DNA of 58,560 bases from Chloroflexota bacterium (GCA_002721995.1 PBMF01000015.1:6815-65374); one strand, 5' to 3'; numbered from the stretch's first letter, positions 17,900 to 27,384 are shown. Notes: generated by a model not told the origin, from the sequence alone. Program-made: numbers and translations.

Positions 17900-20485
17900 C
17901 TACCGCAATACGAAGCTCGAGCCGTTTTCGTCCTTCTGTACTTCGATGCTAACAGGAAAGGCCTCTTTCAGGTCGTCCAGGTGAGTGATGACCACCACCT
18001 TTTCGAAGTCGTTGCCGATGGCGCTGATCACGTCCAGGATACGTTCCCGTCCCACGGCGTCCTGGGTGCCGAACCCCTCGTCGATGAACAGTGTTGGCAG
18101 GGGCGCGCCCAGCCGCTGGGCTAGGACCCGCGATAGGGCGATGCGTAGGGCCAGGTTGACGCGGAAGGCCTCGCCGCCGCTGAACATCTCGTAGCTCCGG
18201 GAGCCCAGTTCGTCGGAGACCAGTATCTCCAGGGTCTCCCTGGGTTCTCCCTGGCCTGAAGCCCGCTCCCTCTGGGTTTCCAGTTTCACGTTCATGCGGT
18301 TGTCGGTCATGCGGCCCAGGAGGGCGTTGGTCTCGTCCTCCAGCCGGGGCACCACTGTCTCGATGAGCATGGCCTGCACCCCCTGGCGGCCGAAGGCGGT
18401 GGACAGTTCCTGGTAGATGGACTGTTCTTCCTGGAGGGCGCTGAGGCGGGCGGACTCGGACTTCATCTCCAAGCCCAGGGATTCCTTGCGCTCCAACTGG
18501 TTTCGCAGGGCGCCCTGCCGCTCGATGGACTGTTGTATCCTGACGCCCAGTTCCCGTTCCCGCTGCTCCGCTTGGGTGAACTCGCTCTCCAGCGCGGCCA
18601 GTCCCGCCAGCGCCTCCTTGGCCTGGGCGGCCTGGGTCTCCAGTTGTTCCAGCTCTTCCTTGCGGCTTTGGGCCATGGCCAGGTTCTGTTCCGCCGTTTC
18701 CCTGGTTGTGGGCAGGCCCTCTTCCGCCTGATTCAGCGATTGCTCCTGCTGGGCAAATACCTCCAGTCCCTGGGTCTCTCGGAATATCCGCTGGCGAGCT
18801 TCGGGGTCGTAGTCCAACTCCTGTATCTGTGCCTCCAGTTTCTGGAGTTGGACCGATTCTTCGGCAGCGAAGGAGCCGTCGGCCAGGGACGCCTGCATGG
18901 CATCAAGCCTGGGTGTGACCTCGGCCAATTCGGCTCTGGCCTGCTGGGACTCCTGGACCTGTTGCTCAAGCTGCTGGAGGCGTACCTGGCGTTGGTTCTT
19001 GGCCTGGGTCAGGGTTTTCTCCTGTTGGGGTAGGCGCCCGTCCAGTTCGGCGGCCTCGGCTTTCAGGGTATTCACCTGGGCCGAGGTGGTCCGGTATTCC
19101 TGGCGCTTGGCCTCGATGTCGGCGTCGTAGGTCTCGGCCAGCCGTTGGCAGCCGTCCTCGCTCAGGGGAGTCTGGCACAGGGGACACACCGCCTCGTCGC
19201 CGTTGGCTCCGTTCAGGAGTTCCCTCCTGGCCGTCAGGTCCTTGCCCTCTTGGGCGAACCGCTGCAGTGAGGCCTCAAGTTGCCCGACCTGGACCGCCAG
19301 GCCATTGGAGCGTTCCCTCTCCGAGGCCAGTTCCAGTTCCTGCTTCTCCAGGTCCGGGGCCTGGGACTGCAATTGCGCCTGCTCCGCCAAGAGCTGCTCC
19401 AATCCGGCTGCTTTGGGGGCCAGGCGGGTGTCCAAGTCGCTGGTCAACTGCTGGACCTGGGACTCCAGCAGGGTCCGCTTTTGGGATACGGCGTTGGCCA
19501 GGTCCCGCCGCTGGTTTTCCAGTGAGTCGTAGCTGCGTCCGGCCTCCTCCAGCCGGGCGAAGGCGGTCCGGGCCTGGGCCAGTTGGGCGGCGCCCTGGCG
19601 GATGGCCGGGGCCTGCTCCACCAGTTTTTCGAAGGCAGTGACCTGTTGCTGGGCGGTCCGGTAAGCCGCCTGGAACTGCTCGTGCTCCCTGGCCAGGGCG
19701 GCCAGGCGCTGGGCCGTTTCTTCCTGACCGGCCTGCTGCCGCCGCAATTCGCCCACCTGATCCCGTAGTCCCGTGGTCTTGGCCTGCTGCTGGGCTAGGT
19801 CCTGGTTCAGGGCAGCCAGGCTTGTCTCCAGTTCTTCCAGCTCAGAGGCAGGTGTTTCCAGTTGCTCCAGCTCCCGGCGCAGGCGGTCCACGTTGCCCTC
19901 GGCTATCTTGGATGTGTTCTCGGCCCAGGAGTTGCCCTCCCTGGCGCGCACCTGCAGCCTGTCGTAGGCCTCCAGGCCCAGTATCTTGCTGAGGACGGCC
20001 TTGCGCTCGGCCGGGGTCTTGTTGGTGAACTCGTCGGCCCGGCCCTGGACCAGGAAGGCCGAATTTATAAAGGTGTCGTAGTCCATACCTACGGTCTGGT
20101 CGATGCGGGCTTGGGTCTCGCGGATCATGTCGCCGGTGATAGGCCGGGTGGTGTCGCCCTCGATGACCATGAGCTGCAGGTCTGAGGCGCCGCCCCGCCG
20201 TCTCCTGCCGCCCCGGGCGTGGCTGCGGATGATGCGGTACTCCTGGTCCCGGGAGGAGAAATCCAGCTCAACACGGCACTCGTCGGCGCCGTAGGAGATC
20301 ATCTCGTCTTGGACCCGGCCCCGGGCCTTGCCCCAGAGCGCCCAGGTGATGCTGTCCAGGAGGGCCGATTTGCCGTGGCCGTTGTTGCCGCAGAGGCAGG
20401 CGACGTGGATACCGGCGAAGTCCAACGTGGGGACGTTCTCCCGGTAGCACAAAAAGTTACTGATGGTAAGCCTGAGGGGTATCAT
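17900..20485 (-). CDS. sbcC: SbcC/Rad50-like DNA repair ATPase
   Basis: The large subunit of an SbcCD-type nuclease, which opens hairpins and processes double-strand ends. The N-terminal half-ATPase has ISNFLCYRE and Walker A GNNGHGKSALLDS. Two long coiled-coil arms rich in Q, E, L and A follow. Between them is a zinc hook, VCPLCQTPLSEDG (CxxC). The C-terminal half has the ABC signature MFSGGEAFRVNLALRIALSR and Walker B TLFIDEGFGTQD. The length of 861 residues is a little short for SbcC but normal for Rad50-like proteins. No sbcD is adjacent; a SbcD-like phosphoesterase lies at 43768. It is followed on the same strand by the acetyltransferase and PPOX genes, suggesting one transcript. Confidence 0.93.
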   Translation of the reverse strand: MIPLRLTISNFLCYRENVPTLDFAGIHVACLCGNNGHGKSALLDSITWALWGKARGRVQDEMISYGADECRVELDFSSRDQEYRIIRSHARGGRRRRGGASDLQLMVIEGDTTRPITGDMIRETQARIDQTVGMDYDTFINSAFLVQGRADEFTNKTPAERKAVLSKILGLEAYDRLQVRAREGNSWAENTSKIAEGNVDRLRRELEQLETPASELEELETSLAALNQDLAQQQAKTTGLRDQVGELRRQQAGQEETAQRLAALAREHEQFQAAYRTAQQQVTAFEKLVEQAPAIRQGAAQLAQARTAFARLEEAGRSYDSLENQRRDLANAVSQKRTLLESQVQQLTSDLDTRLAPKAAGLEQLLAEQAQLQSQAPDLEKQELELASERERSNGLAVQVGQLEASLQRFAQEGKDLTARRELLNGANGDEAVCPLCQTPLSEDGCQRLAETYDADIEAKRQEYRTTSAQVNTLKAEAAELDGRLPQQEKTLTQAKNQRQVRLQQLEQQVQESQQARAELAEVTPRLDAMQASLADGSFAAEESVQLQKLEAQIQELDYDPEARQRIFRETQGLEVFAQQEQSLNQAEEGLPTTRETAEQNLAMAQSRKEELEQLETQAAQAKEALAGLAALESEFTQAEQRERELGVRIQQSIERQGALRNQLERKESLGLEMKSESARLSALQEEQSIYQELSTAFGRQGVQAMLIETVVPRLEDETNALLGRMTDNRMNVKLETQRERASGQGEPRETLEILVSDELGSRSYEMFSGGEAFRVNLALRIALSRVLAQRLGAPLPTLFIDEGFGTQDAVGRERILDVISAIGNDFEKVVVITHLDDLKEAFPVSIEVQKDENGSSFVLR

Positions 20486-20641
20486 GGGGAAGGCCCTTTA
20501 ACGGCCTGGGAAAGGAGACGCAATACCTGTCACCTCCACCGCACCTGGGGTTGGGTCCCGGCCCGGAATTCGGGCTATCCGGAGCGGACATAATTCTAGC
20601 ACAGGGGCCGCTGCGCCGGGGGTAAGCCGTGCCTGGCCGCC

Positions 20642-20671
20642 TTGACCCTGTGACTGGGCCCAGCCTACAAT
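20642..20671 (+). promoter_or_regulatory. Promoter of ffh
   Basis: TTGACC (20642-20647), 18 bases, TACAAT (20666-20671), about 48 bases upstream of the ffh ATG at 20719. Confidence 0.7.
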
Positions 20672-20718
20672 CAACAGTAACCAACAGCCAGGCAACAACC
20701 AGGATATTTCCCAAGAAT

Positions 20719-22053
20719 ATGTTCGAAAATCTAACCGATAAATTGACCGGAATCCTGAACAAGCTGTCCAGCAAGGGCCGCTTGACCGAAGGAGATGTCG
20801 ACGAGGCCCTGAGCCTGGTCCGGCGCTCGCTGCTGGAAGCCGACGTCAATTTCCGGGTGGCCAGGGACTTCGTCTCCGCGGTCAAAGAACGCTCCATCGG
20901 CGCCGACGTACTGGAGAGCCTCTCCCCAGGCCAGCAGGTCATCAAGATCGTCCACGAGGAGTTGACCTCGCTGCTCACGGGCGGCGACCACTCCCTGACC
21001 CTATCCAGTCAGGCGGTGACGCCCATCATGCTGGTGGGCCTCCAGGGCTCGGGTAAGACCACCACCGCCGCCAAGCTGGCCCTGGACCTGCGCCGTCAGG
21101 GGCACAAGACGCTGCTCATCGCCGCCGACCTGCGCCGCCCCGCCGCCATCCAGCAGTTGGAGACCCTGGGCAAGCAGTTGGACGTGCCGGTTTACTCCGA
21201 GGACCCCAAGTCCTCGACCGTGGTCAAGGTGGCCAAGAACGGCTTGGAGAAGGCCCAACAGTTGGGCGTCAACTGGGCCATCATAGACACCGGCGGCCGC
21301 CTCCAGATCGACGAAGAGCTGATGCAGGAACTGGCCGAGGTCAAGAAGGCGGCCAACCCCCAGGAAGTGCTCCTGGTGGTTGACGCCATGACCGGTCAGG
21401 AGGCGGTCAGCGCCGCCGAGGGGTTCCACGAGCATGTGGACCTCACCGGCCTGATCATGTCCAAGATGGACGGCGATGCCCGCGGCGGCGCCGCTCTGTC
21501 CATCACCCGGGTAACCGGTGTGCCCATCAAGTACATCGGCGTGGGAGAGCGGCCCGATGGGCTGGAAGTCTTCCACCCCGACCGGCTGGCCTCCCGCATC
21601 CTGGCCATGGGCGATATCCTGACGCTCATAGAGAAGGCCCAGGACGCGGTGGACGAGAAAGAGGCCGCGGAGATGGAGAAGAAGTTCCGCCAGGCCAACT
21701 TCGACCTGGAGGACTTCCTGGGCCAGATCCAGAACGTCAAGAAGATGGGGTCTCTGTCATCGGTGATGGAGATGATCCCCGGCATGAGCCAGATGGCCAA
21801 GAAGATGCCCATGGGCGACCTGGACGACGGCCGAGTGGAGCGCATCGAGGCCATCATCCGCTCCATGACTCCCCAGGAACGGCAGCGGCCCGAGATCATC
21901 AACGGGAGCCGCCGCCGCCGCATATCCCGGGGCAGCGGCACCACGCCCCAGGATATCAACCAACTGCTGAACCAGTTCCGGCAGACCCAGAAGCTGATGA
22001 AGCAGATGGCCAAGACCCGAAACCCCATGTCCCTGATGAAGATGTTCCGTTAG
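20719..22053 (+). CDS. ffh: Signal recognition particle protein Ffh
   Basis: Ffh binds signal sequences and 4.5S RNA and delivers ribosomes to FtsY. The N domain starts MFENLTDKLTGILNKLSSKG. The GTPase has G1 GLQGSGKTTTAAKLA, the RRPAAIQQL segment, G3 DTGGRLQ (most homologues have DTAGR), G4 SKMDGDARGGAAL (usually TKLDGDARGG), and GVGERPDGLEVF. The M domain is methionine-rich with SRRRRISRGSG for RNA binding. The frame extends upstream to 20629, but that would cover the promoter, so ATG 20719 is chosen; it gives 444 residues, normal for the family. Confidence 0.96.
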   Translation: MFENLTDKLTGILNKLSSKGRLTEGDVDEALSLVRRSLLEADVNFRVARDFVSAVKERSIGADVLESLSPGQQVIKIVHEELTSLLTGGDHSLTLSSQAVTPIMLVGLQGSGKTTTAAKLALDLRRQGHKTLLIAADLRRPAAIQQLETLGKQLDVPVYSEDPKSSTVVKVAKNGLEKAQQLGVNWAIIDTGGRLQIDEELMQELAEVKKAANPQEVLLVVDAMTGQEAVSAAEGFHEHVDLTGLIMSKMDGDARGGAALSITRVTGVPIKYIGVGERPDGLEVFHPDRLASRILAMGDILTLIEKAQDAVDEKEAAEMEKKFRQANFDLEDFLGQIQNVKKMGSLSSVMEMIPGMSQMAKKMPMGDLDDGRVERIEAIIRSMTPQERQRPEIINGSRRRRISRGSGTTPQDINQLLNQFRQTQKLMKQMAKTRNPMSLMKMFR

Positions 22054-22114
22054 GGCAGCGCAGGCGCGTTTCCCTTCTCTAGAACAGCGTTTTTGTTCGA
22101 CTTTGGGTCGGAGA

Positions 22115-23560
22115 TCAGACCACCCGGTTCCCTTCGTCAACGTATGTTGTCTTGCCGACGTGGGTCACCTTTATCTGCTGGCGGTAGGTGTTGTCCCCCT
22201 GGTTGTGCTGGGCGTCGTGGAGCTCGGTGACCGGTCGTACTTCGCCGGGTTCGGGGCCGTCAGCGATGGCCTCGGAAAGGGCCCGGCCGTCCATGGCGTT
22301 ACCGCCCTCGATTCCCAGGATTCGTAGATATGTGGGGGCCAGGTCTAGGTTGCCCGAGGGTGTTTCCAGTCTGAGACCCGACTTGAAGCTGGGTCCTCCG
22401 GCGAACATGATGCCGTGAATCTCGTGGAGGCTCATGGAACCGTGCTGTCCGGTGCCTGGCTCACCGCCGGTGGAATACACCTGGCCGTCGTAACCCGCGC
22501 CGTTGGGCGACGACTCCCACCGGAACGAAACGGTCAGTTCCGGAGCGCGGGGGCCTTGGTTCCCCACCAGCGATGCCGGCAACGTCCCGGGGATGCCGGA
22601 TACCGCGTCCGAGGCGGTAACAGTGCCGCACCAGGGTTGCTCCATCAGCCAGTGGGCCAACCGGGTCGCGGTGCTCATGTCGCCGGGCTGGGTGTAGAGC
22701 AGCGCGGCGCCGCCGTTCTGGGCTACGACCACTCCCCCCTCCTCTCCCCCGGCAGCGAAACCGGCCTCTAGCAGCAAAGACTCGATGGCCACGTTCCCCG
22801 AGATGGTCGAGTACCCGTGGTCCGACGCCACAATCACGTCGGTGTCGTAGGCCCGTCTGTTCTCTTGGAGCCATCGGAGCAGGTCGCCGAACTGCCCGTC
22901 CGCTTCTTTGATAGCGGTGTCGGAAAGGGTGGAGCCGACCCCCGAAGCGTGCTGGGACTTGTCCGGTTCAGAAGACCAGATAAGGGTCACCGCCGGGTCG
23001 CGTTCGGGGATGATGTGCTCTGTCAGCACCCGCATGGCGTGGGCCAACCGGGATGTGTTGGGGAGGGACTCATCGGGCCAGGGCCCAAAGCGGTCGATGA
23101 GGGATTCGTGGAGGTCGCCGGGCCGGGCGAACGTTGGGTGGATGGTGGCCCCACCTGAAATCTCGGCGGTGGGGTTGTGCAGATAGGCGTTTCCGCTGGT
23201 GCCGACGACGATGGCCACGTACTCCTTCCCGTGCCGGGAAAGGATGTCGGACAGCGTCGGGCCTAATAGCACCGGCAGCCCGGCGGCCGCCACCTGGTCA
23301 AGCTCGGGCTGCAACGCGGATATGGCCCGGTCCGCCGCGAACTCCCGCAGCATGAACCGGTTGCCCGCCAGTCCGTGTCCTCCCGCATTCAGGCCCGTGG
23401 CCATGCTGGAGGCATTGACCCGGGTTACCGTGGGGAACACGGAATGGTGATTGGCGAAGGTAACGCCGGCGGCGGCGAATGCCGCCAGGTTGGGCATAAG
23501 CCGGGGGTTCACCTGGGCCGGCTGCAGCCCGTCAAAGACGAAGACGATTATTGATGACAT
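22115..23560 (-). CDS. Type I phosphodiesterase / nucleotide pyrophosphatase family protein
   Basis: A member of the alkaline phosphatase superfamily, nucleotide pyrophosphatase/phosphodiesterase branch. The N-terminus IIVFVFDGLQP gives the first metal-binding aspartate, FPTVTRVNASSMATG holds the nucleophile threonine, and VIVASDHGYSTI gives the Asp-His pair. A further metal-binding histidine is expected in the C-terminal part. It probably hydrolyses a phosphodiester; the substrate is unknown. The start is ATG 23560 (MSSIIVF), with GGAGAG upstream; this overlaps the end of the luciferase-like gene by thirteen bases and indicates coupling. No signal peptide, so it is likely cytoplasmic. Confidence 0.87.
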   Translation of the reverse strand: MSSIIVFVFDGLQPAQVNPRLMPNLAAFAAAGVTFANHHSVFPTVTRVNASSMATGLNAGGHGLAGNRFMLREFAADRAISALQPELDQVAAAGLPVLLGPTLSDILSRHGKEYVAIVVGTSGNAYLHNPTAEISGGATIHPTFARPGDLHESLIDRFGPWPDESLPNTSRLAHAMRVLTEHIIPERDPAVTLIWSSEPDKSQHASGVGSTLSDTAIKEADGQFGDLLRWLQENRRAYDTDVIVASDHGYSTISGNVAIESLLLEAGFAAGGEEGGVVVAQNGGAALLYTQPGDMSTATRLAHWLMEQPWCGTVTASDAVSGIPGTLPASLVGNQGPRAPELTVSFRWESSPNGAGYDGQVYSTGGEPGTGQHGSMSLHEIHGIMFAGGPSFKSGLRLETPSGNLDLAPTYLRILGIEGGNAMDGRALSEAIADGPEPGEVRPVTELHDAQHNQGDNTYRQQIKVTHVGKTTYVDEGNRVV

Positions 23561-24573
23561 GCTTCTCTCCATGTGTCAGGGGCCAGGGCCCGAATGGTCC
23601 TTTCGTAGGAGTCTTTCAGTCCGCCCACGGCGATGGGCGCTATGATGGGCCGGTCCAGTCCTATGGCGCGAAGTTGGTTGAGACGTTCCAAGCATACCTC
23701 GGCCGGGCCCACCACGCCCAGTTCCTGCTGCATGTTCTCGCCGATGGCGGCGGCGCTGGCCGGATCGTCGCGGTGCTCCCTGCTCAGAGACACACCCTCC
23801 ATCTCGGTACCGAACCCGGTGCTCTGGAAGAAGTTGCGGTAGTGGGAGCTAGTGGCGTAGCGCGCGATCTGCCGCTGCAGACCGTCCCTTCCCGCCGCCA
23901 GGTCGTCGGTGACGGCAACCCGCAGGTAACCGGAGATGGCCACTTCGGATGGGTCGCGTCCGGCCTTGGCGGCGCCTTCCCGAACCAACTGGATGGCCCG
24001 CTCCAGGTAAGTGGCCGCCGTCCAACTGAGCAGCACTCCGTCGGCGATCTCACCGGCCAGTTGCAGCATCTTGGGTCCCAGCGCGGCGATATAGATGGGC
24101 ACCCGGCCCTTGGGAGCGGCGTCGCCCAGAGAGATTCCGTTGACGCTCAGCGCCTTTCCGTGATGGGTGACCGTCTCGCCATGGAGTAATCCGTGGGCGA
24201 TGTGCACCAAGTCGCGCAGGTGTTCCATGGGCTGCTGGAAGACCAGTCCGTGCCCGTCCTCCACCGCCGGCCGGTTGCCTACGCCCAGACCCAGGATGAA
24301 CCGCCCGCCCGAGACCTCGGAGAGTCCGGCGGCGGACATGGCCGTGATTAGCGGCGTGCGCGAGAACATGGGCAGGATACCCGTTCCCAGGCCGATGCGG
24401 CTAGTGACCGTGGCCATGGCGGTTAGCTGGGTCAAGGAGTCCCGGCCCACACCCTCGGTCATCCAGATCTCGCCGTAACCGGAGTCCTCGGCTTCCGCAG
24501 CCAGCGACTGGATGTCGGTAACGGAAAGTTGGGTCTCGTTTCCCAACCTAAGTCCAAGAAAGGCCATCAACAA
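23548..24573 (-). CDS. Luciferase-like flavin-dependent oxidoreductase
   Basis: The second LLM-class protein, 341 residues or 339 from the internal ATG at 24567 (MAFLGLRLG). It shows SGYGEIWMTEGVGRDSLTQL, the GLGTGILPMFSRTPLITAM strand-loop, GGRFILGLGVGNRPAVE and PIYIAALGPKMLQLAGEIADG. This pattern resembles the F420-dependent methylenetetrahydromethanopterin reductase-like branch, but cofactor and substrate cannot be fixed from sequence. It is coupled to the downstream phosphodiesterase gene by overlap. The 740 bases upstream contain only repeats. Confidence 0.92.
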   Translation of the reverse strand: MLMAFLGLRLGNETQLSVTDIQSLAAEAEDSGYGEIWMTEGVGRDSLTQLTAMATVTSRIGLGTGILPMFSRTPLITAMSAAGLSEVSGGRFILGLGVGNRPAVEDGHGLVFQQPMEHLRDLVHIAHGLLHGETVTHHGKALSVNGISLGDAAPKGRVPIYIAALGPKMLQLAGEIADGVLLSWTAATYLERAIQLVREGAAKAGRDPSEVAISGYLRVAVTDDLAAGRDGLQRQIARYATSSHYRNFFQSTGFGTEMEGVSLSREHRDDPASAAAIGENMQQELGVVGPAEVCLERLNQLRAIGLDRPIIAPIAVGGLKDSYERTIRALAPDTWREACHQ

Positions 24574-25313
24574 CTCCTAGGCATTGGCCATAGTCATTCC
24601 AGCCGAAGCTGGAATCCACGCCACATGATAGCGCAGAATCGTTGCCAATCTGAATTTCGGGAGTGCGCCGGAACGACTGGAACAGGAGACCAGGTTATGG
24701 GGGCATGAACCAAATGATGTAGGGGTAGGTTTCTAACCTGCCCCGTTTCGCGTTTGGTCATCCTGGCGGAGCAAGGTCAGGCCCGATACCAGGATGTCTT
24801 TGTGCCTGAGAAACGATATAAGAGCAGCAGGGCGGATTGGAAACCCGCCTCTACAATTTGACGTGCTTTGGTATTCCGCTCACCCTAATCCGGTCGAAGG
24901 GCCGTGGTTCGACGGGCTCACCATGAGCGGGTGCGGGATGGTCCGATAAGGTGGAGGTTGGTTGGCTGGGTATCCGGGTGGGTTGGAAACTCGCCCCTAC
25001 GGAGGCGTACAGTCTGTCATTCCGGCCTGCGCCGGAATCCAGTATGTTTCTGAAGCGCCAACGTACCCTGTGCGAAGTCTCCTGGATTCCGGTTTTCACC
25101 GGAATGACGCGGGGGACTTTTTCTCCGACACGGTTCGTCCTGAGCTTGTCGAAGGGGCCGCACCAAACATCCTACGGGTGGGGCGAGAAGTCCGGAGCGG
25201 CCGTGGTTCGACAGGCTCACCATGAGCGGATGCGGGATTTGAGCTGGTTTCCTGACCGAGTTGTTGGGGGAGTTTTCTGGATTCCGGCGTGCGCTGGAAT
25301 GATGGGGTGGGTT
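24574..25313. repeat. Gene-free stretch filled with palindromic repeats
   Basis: I see no convincing gene here. Four palindromes of the form ATTCC(A/G)GC...GC(C/T)GGAAT lie at 24596-24615, 25019-25038, 25086-25105 and 25281-25300. A second family pairs GTTCGTCCTGAGCTTGTCGA (25134-25156) with GTGGTTCGACAGGCTCACCA (25203-25230) and a close copy at 24903-24931. A third is a GGGGTAGGTTTCTAACCTGCCCC-like inverted repeat at about 24722-24746, with relatives at 24830-24858 and 24976-25004. These look like REP/MITE-type elements common in environmental genomes. Short frames crossing them are by-products. Confidence 0.75.
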
Positions 25314-26240
25314 CTAGCCGGCCCCGGTGCGGAGGGCGCTGAACAGATAAACGGTGGCAAAGGTGCGGTAGGGCGACCAGCGCTGGGCGATGTCTTCCAC
25401 CTGCGCGTCGGTGACCTCGGCGCCGTTGGTGAACAGCTGTGAGACCACGCGCCGCAAGGCCAGGTCGCCCAGGGGTAGCGCGTCGGGGCGGCCCACGGCG
25501 CGGATGAGCACCCACTGGGCCGTCCACATACCAACCCCCCGCAGGCCCACCAGTTTGTCCACAATCTCTCCGTCGGGGAGCGTACTCAGATTCTCCAATC
25601 CAACCCCGTCGTCCAGTGCCGAACCGGCCAGCCCGTGGACATACTCGGACTTCCGTTGAGTGAGCTTCATGGTGTGGAGTTCGGCGGGAGACGAAGCCCA
25701 GATGGCCTGGGGTCTGGGGAAGGCGTAGTAGGTCTCGCCGTCGAACTGGCCGCTGGGCCCGAAGGTCTCAATGAGCAGGGTGCGTATCACCCGGGCCACG
25801 GTGGTGGATATCTGCTGTCCCAGCACCGCCAGCACCAGGGCTTCAAAGACCGAGGCCGCGTGGGGCAGGTGCAGCCCGTAGAACCGGTCCACCAACTGGG
25901 ACATGGCCCCGTCTTTCCTCCCCAGTTCGTAGAAGGGAGCCAGGTCCTGGTCCACGCCCAAGAGCCAGGACACCCGGTCTTTGGCCTGTGCAACGTCGGC
26001 GTCGGAAAGGTCGGGTCCCTGCAGCTCCACAGCCAGTTCCGGCGCGTCGGTGGTGCCCGTGGAATGCACGGACGCCAGGACCAGTTTGTCTCCCAGGTCC
26101 AGCAGGCGGCGGTAGATGCCGTCCTCCATGGTGTCGGTGCCGTACCGACTCTGGAAGTAGGTGTGGTAGCTGGCCGTTAGCTGGAAGTTGAAGGGCGCCA
26201 CGGGCTTGATGGCGGTGCTAAAGCGGTCCATGGCGTTCAC
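25314..26240 (-). CDS. AlkA-type DNA-3-methyladenine glycosylase
   Basis: A 308-residue HhH-GPD base-excision glycosylase. The central helix has ALVLAVLGQQISTTVARVIR, and the helix-hairpin-helix is LVGLRGVGMWTAQWVLIRAVG followed by PLGDLALRR, whose aspartate is the catalytic one in AlkA. The N-terminal domain (FNFQLTASYHTYFQ) resembles the AlkA/Ogg N-domain. It most likely removes alkylated purines. It starts at GTG 26240 in a four-base GTGA overlap with the ThpR-like gene and is last in a run of four coupled genes. Confidence 0.88.
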   Translation of the reverse strand: MNAMDRFSTAIKPVAPFNFQLTASYHTYFQSRYGTDTMEDGIYRRLLDLGDKLVLASVHSTGTTDAPELAVELQGPDLSDADVAQAKDRVSWLLGVDQDLAPFYELGRKDGAMSQLVDRFYGLHLPHAASVFEALVLAVLGQQISTTVARVIRTLLIETFGPSGQFDGETYYAFPRPQAIWASSPAELHTMKLTQRKSEYVHGLAGSALDDGVGLENLSTLPDGEIVDKLVGLRGVGMWTAQWVLIRAVGRPDALPLGDLALRRVVSQLFTNGAEVTDAQVEDIAQRWSPYRTFATVYLFSALRTGAG

Positions 26241-26836
26241 CCGCCACCCAGGGAGGCCGCGCCCACCAGATAGTGACGGGACCCGGCGGGGTCAAGCTCG
26301 GTGCGCATCAGGTGTACCGCGTCCGCCTGCCAGGAAAAGTCTCCCGAGAGGTCTCCCTCGGCCATGGCCCGGCCAATCTTCCGCAGTTGCCCCTCCGGCG
26401 TTTCCCGGCGCACCCGGCCCAGGGTCAGGTGGGGCGAGAACTCGCGCTGTTCTCTGGGCAGGCCCAAGTCCGCTACGGCGTCGTCAACGGCCAGTTGCAG
26501 GGCTGAGAGTGCATCCATGTCGCCGGTTATCCCGGCCCACAGGACGCGCGGACGCCTGGCGTTGGGGAACACGCCCAACCCCGACAGGGAAAGGCTGAAG
26601 GGAGCGAAATCCGCCGCCACCTCCGGCAGAGCGGAATCGACTTTGGTCACCATATCACCGGGGATGTCGCCCATGAACTTCAGAGTCAGGTGGATGCCCT
26701 CGGGCCGCACCCAGCGCACGTTTCTCCCGAAGTCTGAGTCCAGTTGTTCCACGGTCCGCTTCAGGATGTTGATGCCATCCGGCGGCACCGGAATGGCGAT
26801 GAAGGAGCGGACCTTGTCGTTATTGGAGAAGGTCAC
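26237..26836 (-). CDS. thpR: RNA 2',3'-cyclic phosphodiesterase (2H family)
   Basis: A 199-residue 2H phosphoesterase of the LigT/ThpR type, which hydrolyses 2',3'-cyclic ends of RNA. The two signature tetrapeptides are present: HLTL in PEGIHLTLKFMGD and HLTL in FSPHLTLGRVRR. The start is GTG 26836 (VTFSNNDKVRSFIAIPVP), overlapping the stop of the Mug-type gene by four bases as GTGA. The longer upstream frame is just an alternate reading of that gene. It is translationally coupled on both sides to DNA repair genes, which is an unusual setting for an RNA-end enzyme. Confidence 0.9.
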   Translation of the reverse strand: MTFSNNDKVRSFIAIPVPPDGINILKRTVEQLDSDFGRNVRWVRPEGIHLTLKFMGDIPGDMVTKVDSALPEVAADFAPFSLSLSGLGVFPNARRPRVLWAGITGDMDALSALQLAVDDAVADLGLPREQREFSPHLTLGRVRRETPEGQLRKIGRAMAEGDLSGDFSWQADAVHLMRTELDPAGSRHYLVGAASLGGG

Positions 26837-27384
26837 CCGCCCGAGACCTCTTTCAGCCGGCCGTACCACTCGGCCAGGTCGTCCAGGGAGTACTTGGCGT
26901 TGGCCGGGCTGGGGTTGGGGACGACGAAGACCCGGGACGGGCCGATGACTCGTTCTTGCAGTCCAAGTTGGGGGCTCTCCTTCACACCCTCGCCGTGCTG
27001 AAGGTAGGCCTTGTAGGCCATCAGCCCGTGGAAACAGACCAACTTGGGCGAAAAGCGCAGTATCTTTTCCTTCAGGACCGGTGCCCACCGGCGGAAGTCG
27101 GCGGCGCGCAGGCCCGAGCCCATGGGAGTGGGGCGCTTGGCCACGTCGGTGAACCCGATGCCGTCGTCCAGCAGGGTGGCGTCATCCTCGGCGGTGACCT
27201 GCCGCCCGACCAGGCCCGAACGGTTGAAGGCCGGCCAGAACCGGTTGCGAGGATTGGCGAAGTAGTGGCCCACCTCGGCCGAGTACTGGGAAGGGTTCAG
27301 ACCGACGAACAGCAGGTCCAGCCCCTCCCGCAGGTGGTCGGGCAGGGTGAGTATATCTTCGGGTCCGGCTTGGTCGGTGATCAT
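26833..27384 (-). CDS. mug: Mug-type mismatch-specific uracil-DNA glycosylase
   Basis: A 183-residue uracil-DNA glycosylase superfamily protein, family 2 (MUG/TDG), which removes uracil or thymine opposite guanine. It has motif 1 LLFVGLNPS, where Asn activates water, followed by NRFWPAFNRSGL, GFTDVAKRPTPMGSGL, and motif 2 VVPNPSPANAKY. It overlaps the upstream amidohydrolase stop and the downstream ThpR-like start by four bases each, so translation of the four genes is coupled. Confidence 0.92.
   Translation of the reverse strand: MITDQAGPEDILTLPDHLREGLDLLFVGLNPSQYSAEVGHYFANPRNRFWPAFNRSGLVGRQVTAEDDATLLDDGIGFTDVAKRPTPMGSGLRAADFRRWAPVLKEKILRFSPKLVCFHGLMAYKAYLQHGEGVKESPQLGLQERVIGPSRVFVVPNPSPANAKYSLDDLAEWYGRLKEVSGG

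Noticed and set aside
20486..20718. 4.5S SRP RNA upstream of ffh
   Set aside because: The conserved GGAAGCAGC-type apical region is not present.
24574..25313. CRISPR array
   Set aside because: Repeats are of several unrelated families, are palindromic and are not regularly spaced.
24951..25442. 163-codon plus-strand frame crossing repeats and the AlkA-like gene end
   Set aside because: It reads through palindromic repeats and antisense sequence without any coding pattern.
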